Assembly: GCA_002453475.1 (NCBI GenBank)
Contig: DKGY01000060.1
Coordinates: 1-6,607 of the forward strand
DNA: 6,607 bases
Direction: 5' to 3'
From: Clostridium sp. UBA6758
GTDB lineage: Bacteria > Bacillota > Clostridia > Clostridiales > Clostridiaceae
The translations under genes were made by a program, and so were the position numbers. This document shows, in pieces, positions 1 through 6,386 of the stretch (the first letter of the stretch is position 1; every line of letters begins with the position of its first letter). The notes beneath the pieces were generated by a model. The model saw only the letters and a program-made list of their open reading frames with translations. It did not search any database and had not been told where the DNA came from.

Positions 1-1
1 G

Positions 2-424
2 ATCAAGGTAAAAGACATCGTCCATAAGTTTCATACAATAAAACCGAATAAAATTGAAGCTGAGATTTTATCTGGAATGAAAATTAAAACTATGGAGGAT
101 GTAGAAAAAGTTAGTGAATATTTCTTAAACCTAGGAGTTAAAAATGTATTTATAAGTTTAGGAGAAGAAGGAGTATATTATAATGATGGGATAAGTAAAG
201 GATTATTTACTCCACCTAAAGTTAAAGTTGTTAATGCTAATGGAGCAGGGGATGCCTTTGTTGCTGGATTAGCATACTCAAGTATGAATAATTTTGATTT
301 AGTACATACTTTGAAGGTTGCTTCAGCCTGTTCTTCACTGGCAATTACTCATAAAGATACTATTAATCCAAACATGTCTTTGGAAAATATAAATAAAAAA
401 TTGGAGGAGAATAAATCATGTTAG
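2..424 (+). CDS. psuK: PfkB-family carbohydrate kinase, probable pseudouridine kinase (5' end cut off by the window)
   Basis: The frame is open from base 2, so only the C-terminal 140 residues are present. The ATG at 77 is an internal Met, because the homologous sequence (a KPNKIEAEILSG stretch at 44-76, typical of the mid-domain of ribokinase-like enzymes) continues upstream of it. The ATP-side signature ANGAGDAFVAGL is intact, with the expected catalytic-base Asp encoded at 251-253. Earlier, a SLGEEGVYY segment matches the usual 'K/S-x-G-x-x-G' strand of the fold. PfkB kinases phosphorylate sugars or nucleosides in the cytoplasm. The specificity for pseudouridine (giving pseudouridine 5'-phosphate) is inferred from the downstream psuG, whose start lies inside this gene's last codons (7-base overlap, translational coupling likely). 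The substrate-binding N-terminal part is missing, so another nucleoside or sugar kinase cannot be excluded from sequence alone. Confidence 0.85.
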   Translation: MKVKDIVHKFHTIKPNKIEAEILSGMKIKTMEDVEKVSEYFLNLGVKNVFISLGEEGVYYNDGISKGLFTPPKVKVVNANGAGDAFVAGLAYSSMNNFDLVHTLKVASACSSLAITHKDTINPNMSLENINKKLEENKSC

Positions 425-1335
425 AAAAATATTTAGATATAAACCCAGAGGTTAAAACAGCATTAGAGGAAGGAAAGCCAGTAGTTGCTCTAGAATCAAC
501 TATAATATCTCATGGAATGCCTTATCCTAAAAATGTAGAAACTGCATTAAAAGTGGAAAGTATAATTAGAGAAAATGGAGCAATCCCAGCCACTATAGCT
601 ATTCTTGAGGGGAAATTAAAAGTTGGATTGACCACTGAAGAAGTTGAATTTTTAGGGAAAACTTCTGGAGTAGTAAAAACTAGTAGAAGAGATATACCTT
701 TTATAGTTGCTAATAAGTTAAATGGAGCTACTACAGTTGCATCTACAATGATTATTGCAGCACTTGCTGGAATTAAAGTATTTGCTACAGGTGGAATTGG
801 AGGAGTTCATAGAGGGGCTGCACAGACTATGGATATATCAGCTGACCTTGAAGAATTAGCTATGACTGATGTAGCTGTAGTATGTGCGGGATGTAAATCT
901 ATTCTTGATATAGGATTGACTCGTGAATACCTAGAAACTAAAGGAGTACCTGTAGTAGGATTCCAAACAGAAGAATTACCAGCATTCTATACAAGAAAAT
1001 CTGGATTTAAAGTAGACTATAAAGTAGATAGTGAGGAAATACTTGCAAAAGCATTAAAAGCTAAATGGGATTTAGGTTTAGAGGGTGGAATGGTTGTTGC
1101 AAACCCAATACCAGAAGAATTTGAAATGGATTATGATACAATTAACAGTGCTATAGAAACAGCTGTTAAGGAGGCTGAAGAGAAGGGTATAGTGGGAAAA
1201 GAGAGTACACCATTTTTACTTGCTAAGGTTAAAGAAATTACAGGAGGATCAAGTTTAGAATCTAATATTCAATTAGTATTTAATAATGCTAAGGTTGGAG
1301 CAAAACTTGCAGTAGAACTTTCTAAATTACAATAG
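418..1335 (+). CDS. psuG: Pseudouridine-5'-phosphate glycosidase
   Basis: This is a complete 305-residue protein, close to the roughly 310 residues usual for PsuG. The family cleaves the C-C glycosidic bond of pseudouridine 5'-phosphate to uracil and ribose 5-phosphate, using a lysine Schiff base and a divalent metal. Visible family signatures are VALESTIISHGMPYP (E26), a TSRRDIP block with K87 just before it, TGGIGGVHRGA (H131), DISADLEEL (D143) and CAGCKSILDIG (K160, the expected Schiff-base lysine). The spacing agrees with what I recall of the E. coli catalytic residues (Glu31, Lys93, His137, Asp149, Lys166), offset by 5-6. The ATG at 418 follows GGAGGAG at 403-409 with an 8-base gap and overlaps the kinase stop. 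It acts in the cytoplasm after the kinase in pseudouridine salvage from RNA turnover. No key residue is missing. This is a confident family call. Confidence 0.96.
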   Translation: MLEKYLDINPEVKTALEEGKPVVALESTIISHGMPYPKNVETALKVESIIRENGAIPATIAILEGKLKVGLTTEEVEFLGKTSGVVKTSRRDIPFIVANKLNGATTVASTMIIAALAGIKVFATGGIGGVHRGAAQTMDISADLEELAMTDVAVVCAGCKSILDIGLTREYLETKGVPVVGFQTEELPAFYTRKSGFKVDYKVDSEEILAKALKAKWDLGLEGGMVVANPIPEEFEMDYDTINSAIETAVKEAEEKGIVGKESTPFLLAKVKEITGGSSLESNIQLVFNNAKVGAKLAVELSKLQ

Positions 1336-1416
1336 TATTTAAAATAAAATATAACTAGTTAAGATTTAATTTCAGGTAAATGTTAACTAGCATACAACTT
1401 ATAATATTACCTAAAT

Positions 1417-1460
1417 AAAAGGTATGAAACCAAAGAAATAAAAAAGGTTTCATGCCTTTT
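1417..1460. terminator. Bidirectional intrinsic terminator between convergent genes
   Basis: The arms AAAAGGTATGAAACC (1417-1431) and GGTTTCATGCCTTTT (1446-1460) pair over 15 bases with one G-U, around a 14-base A-rich loop. The + strand reads into TTTT then ACTAATTTT. The - strand reads into CCTTTTATTTAGG. It lies 82 bases past the psuG stop and 27 bases past the end of the opposing membrane-protein gene, so it can serve both. On the - strand the wobble position becomes an A-C mismatch, so it should be somewhat stronger for psuG. Confidence 0.85.
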
Positions 1461-1486
1461 ACTAATTTTAAAATTTTTATTACTAA

Positions 1487-1960
1487 TTATAGCCTATGCA
1501 TACCAATAGAACAAGAGAGTAATGATACAACAAGATTGGAGTTTAGATCAGATAAGGTATTTTTATAAATAGGATATAGAAATATAATAATGGAGATTAT
1601 AATAAATAAAAATATAAATGGAAGTATTAGATCAGTACACTTTGCGAAAATGTAATAATTTAATAGAGCTGTTGCTATAGCTAATGAAAGTATAGCAAAT
1701 AATGTATGAGTATTTATGAAGTTTATATAAAAATTTAAAGTAAACATAGTTCCTATTATTATCATAGCACCACTACATATTAGTAAGAAGTCTTTTTCTA
1801 TATCAAAGTACAAGTATTCTAATATAACACCACCAAGTAGCATAAAAATTGGCCACAGATTAAACACCCTACTAAATAGCAATGGTCTAAAGTTATATAT
1901 ATAGTATGTTAAACCTAAAATTAAGAAACTAATACCAGTGCAGAGATTTTTATTTTTCAC
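1487..1960 (-). CDS. Small multi-pass membrane protein, possibly LiaI/LiaF-like transmembrane region
   Basis: This 157-residue protein is almost entirely hydrophobic. By eye there are about five membrane segments, near residues 7-24, 33-52, 57-78, 84-105 and 109-131, with short charged turns between them (for example FDIEKD at 52-57). There is no signal peptide apart from the first segment, and no catalytic motif. The pattern 'GxxFLxLGLxYxxYN' followed by 'NLWPIFMLLGG' resembles the transmembrane module of LiaI/LiaF-type cell-envelope stress proteins, but the soluble LiaF C-terminal domain is absent, so this is only a weak resemblance. The start is GTG (1958-1960), chosen because a perfect AAGGAGGT lies 5 bases upstream. 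It appears to be its own transcription unit: a terminator for the upstream ftsH-like gene and a candidate promoter separate the two. The function is unknown. A role in envelope sensing would be a guess. Confidence 0.75.
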   Translation of the reverse strand: MKNKNLCTGISFLILGLTYYIYNFRPLLFSRVFNLWPIFMLLGGVILEYLYFDIEKDFLLICSGAMIIIGTMFTLNFYINFINTHTLFAILSLAIATALLNYYIFAKCTDLILPFIFLFIIISIIIFLYPIYKNTLSDLNSNLVVSLLSCSIGMHRL

Positions 1961-1965
1961 AATAG

Positions 1966-1973
1966 ACCTCCTT
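1966..1973 (-). promoter_or_regulatory. Ribosome binding site supporting a GTG start
   Basis: AAGGAGGT on the - strand, 5 bases before GTG at 1960. This full Shine-Dalgarno match is what makes the non-ATG start of the membrane protein believable. Confidence 0.8.
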
Positions 1974-2002
1974 AGTTAAAAAGATTTTATATGAAAGTGT
2001 TA

Positions 2003-2030
2003 ATAATATATTTATTTTCTATTTTATCAA
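2003..2030 (-). promoter_or_regulatory. Candidate sigma-A promoter of the membrane protein gene
   Basis: On the - strand, TTGATA (2025-2030) and TATTAT (2003-2008) are separated by 16 bases, giving a start near 1996 and a leader of about 35 bases with the ribosome site. The region is so AT-rich that chance matches are likely, but position and spacing fit. The -35 hexamer lies inside the left arm of the dyad at 2023-2061. Confidence 0.45.
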
Positions 2031-2061
2031 TATATTACCTTAAAGCATATATATTGATAAA
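2023..2061. repeat. Perfect 13-bp inverted repeat, candidate operator
   Basis: TTTATCAATATAT (2023-2035) and ATATATTGATAAA (2049-2061) are exact reverse complements separated by 13 bases. The dyad has one G/C pair per arm and no T-tract, so it does not look like a terminator. It overlaps the candidate -35 of the membrane protein gene, a usual place for a repressor site. The arm core TCAATATATT recurs in the exonuclease promoter region. No regulator is identified. Confidence 0.55.
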
Positions 2062-2079
2062 TTGTAAATTAGAAAAATA

Positions 2080-2107
2080 AAAACCTAAGAAAATATCCCT
2101 AGGTTTT
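2080..2107 (-). terminator. Intrinsic terminator of the ftsH-like gene
   Basis: TAGGTTTT (2100-2107) and AAAACCTA (2080-2087) pair over 8 bases with a 12-base loop. A further G-C pair just inside is possible past one mismatch. Reading on the - strand, the stem runs directly into a T-rich tract, TTTTTATTTTT. It sits 19 bases after the ftsH-like stop codon. The stem is modest, but position and tail fit. Confidence 0.75.
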
Positions 2108-2126
2108 AAAAATTATTGTAAGTGGA

Positions 2127-3881
2127 TTAGCTTATTTTACCATATACTAGATTAAGAATATCATTAGCGTAAAGTGTTTCTTTTAAAAGTAATTCTTCAG
2201 ATACCTTAACTAATAAATCTAAACTGTTATTTAAGGTGTTTTTAACTTCTGCATATAATTCATCCAGTACAGATTTACATTCTTCAAATACTACTGTAGT
2301 ATAATAATCAGTAGGTATTCCTTGCATCTCTGAAAGCCTTAAAAGACCTAGAGATTTTCCCATACCATATTCACATACCATATTATTAACTATATTGGTA
2401 GTTTTCTTTAAATCATTGAATGCTCCTGTAGTAATTTTTTCTTCACCAAATATAATTTCTTCAGCTGCTCTTCCACCTAATAAAACCATTATTTTTCTTT
2501 TTAAGTAATCTAAATTATGATAGGTGTTATCTTCACCTATAGTTAGAGTATATCCGCCAGCACCATTAGATGTAGGAATTATGGTTATCTTGGATATTTT
2601 TTCCTCAGGTAACATTAAATGTGAAATTAAAGCATGTCCGACTTCGTGATAAGCAGTAATTTTCATATCCTCTGCTTTAAGAGCTTCTTTATCTAATTTT
2701 TCATGACCAGCAATAACTATTGAAAAAGCTTTATCCAAATGGGTCTCAGTGATATATGGAGCCTCTTCCTTGCATGCAATTATAGCAGCTTCATTTACCA
2801 AATTTTCTAGTTTAGCACCAGAGAAATAGGCTGTGTTATGAGCAATGTCTCTTATGTTCATATCACTAACAGGTTTATTTCTTAAATGAAGGTTTAATAT
2901 TTTTTCTCTTGCATTAATATCTGGAAGCGATACTTCTATATGTCTATCAAATCTACCAGGTCTTAAAAGGGCTTCATCTAATATATCAAGTCTATTAGTA
3001 GCAGCTATAACTACAATGCCATCACTTTCCTTAAATCCTGACATTTCAGTTAGAAGAGCATTTAAGGTTTGATCCTTTTCATCAGAATTACCAGCTTTAT
3101 TAGAACTACGTTGCTTACCTATAGCATCTATCTCATCAATGAAGATAACAGCTTTACCATGGGACTTAGCTTTCTTAAATAAATTTCTTATTCTACTAGC
3201 TCCAACTCCGACATACATCTGAACAAAGTCAGAACCGGATACAGCATAAAAAGGAACTTTAGCTTCACCAGCTATAGCTTTAGCTAGTAGGGTTTTTCCA
3301 GTTCCAGGATCACCATAAAGAATTACACCTTTAGGCATTCTTGCACCATAAGAAGCATATTTTTCTGGATTTTTAAGAAAATCTACTATATCCTTTAAAC
3401 TTTCTTTAGCTTCATCATTACCTGCTACAGAATTAAAGTTAAATTTATCCTTAGAAACACTTTGTCCATCAATTGCGTTAATAGATGTCATTGATCCACC
3501 AGAATTATTTCTTTTTATAGCCATAAATATAGTAGCTATAGCAGAAATACTAAGGAATATAACTGCTATACGTTGATTTGTTGGCAAAGTGGATGAACTT
3601 TCAACGGTAATGCCTTCTTTTAAAAGAGTTTCTTTAAGGGTATAACTATTAGGATTATCTGTAGAATATTTATTTCCAGATTTATCTATAACGGTAATTT
3701 TAGGTGCTTGAGACATGGATACTTTAGATATTTTATTACTTTCTAAATCAAGTAAAAAATCTGAATAAGTTTTGTAGGGGATCGTAGATGAACCTACATT
3801 TAAAAGAACTAAAGCTACAATAGACAATATTAATATACTTAGTGGAATTATAATTAAATTCTTTTTAATTTTATCTATCAA
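2127..3881 (-). CDS. ftsH: FtsH-type membrane-bound AAA+ zinc metalloprotease, short paralogue
   Basis: This is a 584-residue FtsH-family protease that unfolds and degrades membrane and regulatory proteins at the cytoplasmic face as an ATP-driven hexamer. Order of parts: membrane segment about 8-28; outer domain about 30-103; membrane segment about 104-122; AAA+ module with Walker A GDPGTGKT (190-197), pore loop MYVGVGA (222-228), Walker B VIFIDE (245-250) and arginine fingers R310 and R313 in the second region of homology; then the peptidase with HEVGH (412-416) and the expected third zinc ligand D490 in TTGAFND. All catalytic residues are present. It is shorter than the roughly 640 residues usual for FtsH and lacks the acidic C-terminal tail. 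The pore aromatic is Tyr where bacterial FtsH usually has Phe. The start is TTG (3879-3881), supported by a strong ribosome site. It stands alone rather than beside tilS/hpt, where the main clostridial ftsH usually lies, so it is probably a second copy. Gene symbol at family level only. Confidence 0.93.
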   Translation of the reverse strand: MIDKIKKNLIIIPLSILILSIVALVLLNVGSSTIPYKTYSDFLLDLESNKISKVSMSQAPKITVIDKSGNKYSTDNPNSYTLKETLLKEGITVESSSTLPTNQRIAVIFLSISAIATIFMAIKRNNSGGSMTSINAIDGQSVSKDKFNFNSVAGNDEAKESLKDIVDFLKNPEKYASYGARMPKGVILYGDPGTGKTLLAKAIAGEAKVPFYAVSGSDFVQMYVGVGASRIRNLFKKAKSHGKAVIFIDEIDAIGKQRSSNKAGNSDEKDQTLNALLTEMSGFKESDGIVVIAATNRLDILDEALLRPGRFDRHIEVSLPDINAREKILNLHLRNKPVSDMNIRDIAHNTAYFSGAKLENLVNEAAIIACKEEAPYITETHLDKAFSIVIAGHEKLDKEALKAEDMKITAYHEVGHALISHLMLPEEKISKITIIPTSNGAGGYTLTIGEDNTYHNLDYLKRKIMVLLGGRAAEEIIFGEEKITTGAFNDLKKTTNIVNNMVCEYGMGKSLGLLRLSEMQGIPTDYYTTVVFEECKSVLDELYAEVKNTLNNSLDLLVKVSEELLLKETLYANDILNLVYGKIS

Positions 3882-3888
3882 TAATCTT

Positions 3889-3896
3889 ACCTCCTT
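3889..3896 (-). promoter_or_regulatory. Ribosome binding site supporting a TTG start
   Basis: AAGGAGGT on the - strand, 7 bases before TTG at 3881. No ATG lies in a better position: the next Met codon in frame is residue 56, which would remove the first membrane segment. Confidence 0.85.
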
Positions 3897-3901
3897 AAAA
3901 T

Positions 3902-3934
3902 TTGTATATATAAAATATAATTTAATATATACAA
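3902..3934. repeat. Perfect 10-bp inverted repeat upstream of the ftsH-like gene
   Basis: TTGTATATAT (3902-3911) and ATATATACAA (3925-3934) are exact reverse complements with a 13-base spacer, the same spacer length as the dyad at 2023-2061. The arms cover both hexamers of the proposed ftsH promoter. Because the arms are mostly alternating A/T, chance is a real alternative. Confidence 0.4.
3905..3934 (-). promoter_or_regulatory. Candidate promoter of the ftsH-like gene
   Basis: On the - strand, TTGTAT (3929-3934), an 18-base spacer and TATATA (3905-3910) give a start only a few bases before the ribosome site. A perfect TATAAT also occurs farther up on the - strand (3996-4001), but without a good -35. 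That would give a leader of about 107 bases. The choice between them cannot be made from sequence. Confidence 0.3.
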
Positions 3935-4097
3935 TATATAATGATTAGAAAATTAAATATTATATATAAAAAGATTATTTGATGCTGTAATTAGTATTAT
4001 ACAAAATTTAAAACTAAAGTCCATAAATTGACCTAATAATTGTAAATGTAACTTATGGTAGAATTGTAAAGGCAAATAATAGAGTATATAATAACAA
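3935..4097. other. AT-rich intergenic stretch, no gene seen
   Basis: This is part of the 306-base gap between the ftsH-like start and the amidohydrolase stop. There is no open frame of useful length with a ribosome site. An imperfect dyad, CCATAAATT (4021-4029) with AACTTATGG (4050-4058), pairs over 9 bases with one G-U and a 20-base loop. It has no T-tract and no clear promoter before it, so no RNA gene is called. Confidence 0.5.
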
Positions 4098-4135
4098 AAT
4101 ATACCTAGTTACATTGAAATGTAGCTAGGTATATT
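4098..4135 (-). terminator. Strong intrinsic terminator of the exonuclease-amidohydrolase unit
   Basis: AATATACCTAGTTACAT (4098-4114) and ATGTAGCTAGGTATATT (4119-4135) form a 17-base stem with a 4-base loop. The one imperfect pair is G-U on the + strand and A-C on the - strand. On the - strand the stem continues into TTGTTATTATA, a T-rich tail. It is 52 bases past the amidohydrolase stop. A small TAGGG/CCCTA hairpin (4141-4154) precedes it in the same transcript. Confidence 0.75.
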
Positions 4136-4187
4136 ATAAATAGGGAATCCCCTAATAAAGTTATATTTAATTTATATAATGACTAAA

Positions 4188-5354
4188 TTAAAGCTGATTT
4201 TTAACTATTTCACCATCAATCATTACAAATTTAACTGTGTTTCTAAGATCAAAAGGATGTCCACTATATATAATAATGTCAGCATCTTTTCCTATTTCAA
4301 TGCTACCAACTCTGTGGTCAGCATTTATTGCACGAGCTGGGTTTATTGTAATAGATCTTAATGCTTCTTCCTCATCCAATCCTTCTCTAGCAGCAAGGGC
4401 AGCACATAGAGATATATATTGAAGTGGAATTACAGGGTGATCTGTCATGATTGAAACTTTTATTCCGGCTTTGTTTAAAATCATAGGAGTTTTAAATGTT
4501 AGATTTTTAAGTTCTACTTTGCTTCTATCAGATAAGCTTGGCCCTATAATTATAGATTTTATATGTTCGTCTTTAAGACTTTCAGTTATTAAATGTCCTT
4601 CAGTACAATGTTCTAGAGAAAGGTCTAAATCAAATTCCCTAGCTATTCTAATAGCAGTGAGAATATCATCAGCTCTGTGAGCATGAGATTTCAATGGAAT
4701 TTCCTTTCTAATGACTTTTGCTAAGGCGTCTAACTTCATGTCAAAGTCAGGAGCTTTATCTATACCATTTTTGAAGGCTTCTTGTTTTTCTACATAATTT
4801 TTAGCTTTTATTAAATTTTCACGAAGGATAGCCGCAGTGGCCATTCTAGTACTGGGGGTAGCTTTTTTACTGCTATAAAATCGCTTAGGATTTTCCCCAA
4901 AGGCAGATTTCATGGCAGTACAATCATTTATAACCATGTCATCTATAGTTTTTCCACGAGTTTTCATAGTTGCGAAGGTTCCACCAATTACATTAGCACT
5001 TCCAGGACCAGTAGCTACAGTAGTAATACCTGCATCTAGAGCTTCTTCAAAACATCTGTCCACAGGATTTATTGCATCTATAGCTCTAAGATGCGGTGTA
5101 ACAGGATCAGTAATTTCATTTCCATCATTGCCTTCAAAGCCTAGCCCATCTTCCCACATTCCAATATGGCAATGAGCATCAATAATGCCAGGCATTAAAA
5201 AACCATTATTTCCATCAATAATTTCGCTATTTTCAGGAATTGACATATTGAAACCGAAATCGCATATTTTACCATTATCAATTAGAATGACTCCATTTTC
5301 GATAATTTCATCTTCAGTCATAGTGTGGATAGTAACATTTTTAATAGCTATCAT
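4188..5354 (-). CDS. Metal-dependent amidohydrolase, imidazolonepropionase-like (COG1228 type), substrate unknown
   Basis: This complete 388-residue protein belongs to the amidohydrolase superfamily: a metal-dependent TIM barrel flanked by a small beta-sandwich built from both ends of the chain. Visible landmarks are PGIIDAHCHIG with the metal ligands H61 and H63, a conserved-looking AMKSAFGENPKR segment (147-158; K149 could be the metal-bridging lysine, unproven), KSHAHRADD (H224, H226), LEHCTEGH (H249) and the catalytic Asp in MTDHP (D305). The C-terminal 'RVGSIEIGKDADIIIY' is typical of the superfamily's return strand. There is no signal peptide, so it is cytoplasmic. These enzymes hydrolyse cyclic amides, amide side chains or dipeptides, and the sequence does not say which. 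The start ATG follows AGGAGT (5361-5366) by 6 bases. It lies 37 bases after the exonuclease gene with no terminator between, so they are probably cotranscribed. Its neighbours give no substrate clue. Confidence 0.9.
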   Translation of the reverse strand: MIAIKNVTIHTMTEDEIIENGVILIDNGKICDFGFNMSIPENSEIIDGNNGFLMPGIIDAHCHIGMWEDGLGFEGNDGNEITDPVTPHLRAIDAINPVDRCFEEALDAGITTVATGPGSANVIGGTFATMKTRGKTIDDMVINDCTAMKSAFGENPKRFYSSKKATPSTRMATAAILRENLIKAKNYVEKQEAFKNGIDKAPDFDMKLDALAKVIRKEIPLKSHAHRADDILTAIRIAREFDLDLSLEHCTEGHLITESLKDEHIKSIIIGPSLSDRSKVELKNLTFKTPMILNKAGIKVSIMTDHPVIPLQYISLCAALAAREGLDEEEALRSITINPARAINADHRVGSIEIGKDADIIIYSGHPFDLRNTVKFVMIDGEIVKNQL

Positions 5355-5391
5355 TTAATCACTCCTAAAATAAAAGTTTTATTTCATAGTA

Positions 5392-6006
5392 TTACTTTAA
5401 TTGTAACATATTAGTAAAATAATTTGGAGGAATTAATCCAGTTTTTATTCCTTGGATAACTAACATATATGTGCAAGTTGTATCAAATCTTGCATCGTGA
5501 TATTTAGATGATTCACCAAAAAGGGAAGTACATTTATTTTGAAGAAAATCCTCTTTAAGGTTTAGAAAATTTACAACTTCTCCAAGGGAAGGATTCTTTA
5601 ATAAACCTCTAGAATTAGTAGCTTTACATATTTCTTTATAATATGCCATGGTACAAAATGAACCTTTAGGATTAAAAGGAATATCCAAAAATTCTAATTC
5701 ACTTTTTAAAAATTTAATATCAAATTGAACGTTATGGCCAATAATTATATCACTATTGATAAAATCATCTATAAACTCTTCACATGTATCTTCGAAATAT
5801 TTTCCATTACTGAGATTATAGAGCTTTTCTAAAGAAAAGCCATGAATAGCTTCAGCACTTTCACTCATTTCTTCTACGGTAAAGAAATAGTTTTTACCCA
5901 CCGTTGTCTGAGGTTTTGTACTGGTATCTACTGTAATATAAGATAATTGACATATGTTTCCAGGTTTTATATTTGTAGTTTCTGTATCGAAAAATAATAA
6001 TTTCAT
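5392..6006 (-). CDS. DnaQ-like DEDDh 3'-5' exonuclease (stand-alone)
   Basis: The protein is 204 residues from the ATG at 6004-6006. It has the DEDDh exonuclease set: Exo I FDTETT (D7, E9), Exo II GHNVQFDIKFL (D96) and Exo III YHDARFDTT (H170, D175). These residues bind two metal ions and remove nucleotides from 3' ends of DNA or RNA. The segment SAEAIHGFSLEKL is the usual 'A-x-x-x-H-G-I' loop of DNA polymerase III epsilon and exonuclease X relatives. There is no polymerase, BRCT or helicase domain, so this is a small stand-alone enzyme. Whether it trims DNA, RNA or both cannot be told. An upstream TTG at 6012 is in frame but only 2 bases from the ribosome site, whereas the ATG is 8 bases away and starts MKLLFFDTET as relatives do. 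It is the first gene of a probable two-gene unit with the amidohydrolase. Confidence 0.92.
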   Translation of the reverse strand: MKLLFFDTETTNIKPGNICQLSYITVDTSTKPQTTVGKNYFFTVEEMSESAEAIHGFSLEKLYNLSNGKYFEDTCEEFIDDFINSDIIIGHNVQFDIKFLKSELEFLDIPFNPKGSFCTMAYYKEICKATNSRGLLKNPSLGEVVNFLNLKEDFLQNKCTSLFGESSKYHDARFDTTCTYMLVIQGIKTGLIPPNYFTNMLQLK

Positions 6007-6014
6007 AAACAAGT

Positions 6015-6021
6015 TCTCCTT
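6015..6021 (-). promoter_or_regulatory. Ribosome binding site that decides the exonuclease start
   Basis: AAGGAGA on the - strand, 8 bases before ATG at 6006 and only 2 bases before the in-frame TTG at 6012. The spacing favours the ATG. Confidence 0.75.
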
Positions 6022-6074
6022 AAATTCTTAATATGATATAAACTATACATTTACTAATTTTAGTCAATAAGTTA

Positions 6075-6103
6075 ATAGTATAATTCTCTTAAAGTTATGT
6101 CAA
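6075..6103 (-). promoter_or_regulatory. Probable sigma-A promoter of the exonuclease-amidohydrolase unit
   Basis: On the - strand a perfect TTGACA (6098-6103) is followed after 17 bases by TACTAT (6075-6080). TATACT, 15 bases after the -35, is an overlapping alternative. The predicted start is near 6068 with a leader of about 60 bases. A second TTGACT (6062-6067) lies downstream but has no well-spaced -10. Confidence 0.6.
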
Positions 6104-6111
6104 TATATTGA
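6100..6111. promoter_or_regulatory. 12-bp palindrome over the -35 box, candidate operator
   Basis: TCAATATATTGA is a perfect palindrome overlapping four bases of the TTGACA hexamer. Its first ten bases, TCAATATATT, also occur in the left arm of the dyad at 2023-2061, again over a candidate -35. The regulator is unknown. Confidence 0.4.
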
Positions 6112-6386
6112 GTCGTTTTACAGTTCTACTTTTGTATAAATTAAATAAGTGATAGGACTAATAGACTAAATAACAAAAAAATTATAAATAGAAAAATATT
6201 GAGATGAAATTTTTAGAAATTTAATTATATATTTAAAGAAAAATGAAAAGGTTTAATATGAAATGTAAAGGATTTTATATGAACAAATGGTAAAAAGTTT
6301 ACACAAATATAATAAAGATTCGATAAAAAACTACATATATTAACTTATTATTAACAAAATTAATTATATTCATTGTTTTTATATTA
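6112..6386. other. AT-rich divergent intergenic stretch, no gene seen
   Basis: This is part of the 429-base gap between the divergent exonuclease and glutamine synthetase-like genes. There is no open frame with a ribosome site; a 16-codon ATG frame at 6243-6293 lacks one. There is no riboswitch-like helix set or terminator. A short direct repeat, GACTAATA GACTAA, lies near 6157-6170. ATATTGAG occurs at 6196-6203, and also just outside this stretch at 6105-6112 and 6400-6407. Confidence 0.5.

Noticed and set aside
77..79. ATG as a possible start of the kinase gene
   Set aside because: The frame is open back to base 2 and its upstream residues match the PfkB fold; no ribosome site precedes this ATG.
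1355..1390. CTAGTTAA / TTAACTAG inverted repeat after psuG
   Set aside because: Eight AT-rich pairs with a 20-base loop and no T-tract; the adjacent 15-bp hairpin explains termination.
4021..4058. Imperfect hairpin as a possible small RNA
   Set aside because: No well-spaced promoter on either strand and no terminator directly after it on the + strand.
4179..5175. Four + strand open frames of 60-87 codons opposite the amidohydrolase
   Set aside because: They lie wholly or almost wholly antisense to a well-supported gene, lack ribosome sites and have no recognisable protein features.
6010..6012. TTG as the exonuclease start, adding two residues
   Set aside because: It is only 2 bases from AAGGAGA; the ATG at 6006 has an 8-base gap and a family-like N-terminus.
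6243..6293. A 16-codon ATG frame that might encode a leader peptide
   Set aside because: No ribosome site, no following hairpin, and it lies upstream of the likely transcription start of the next gene.
6319..6325. TTCGATA, one base off a Spo0A box (TTCGACA)
   Set aside because: A single 7-base near-match without a second copy is expected by chance.
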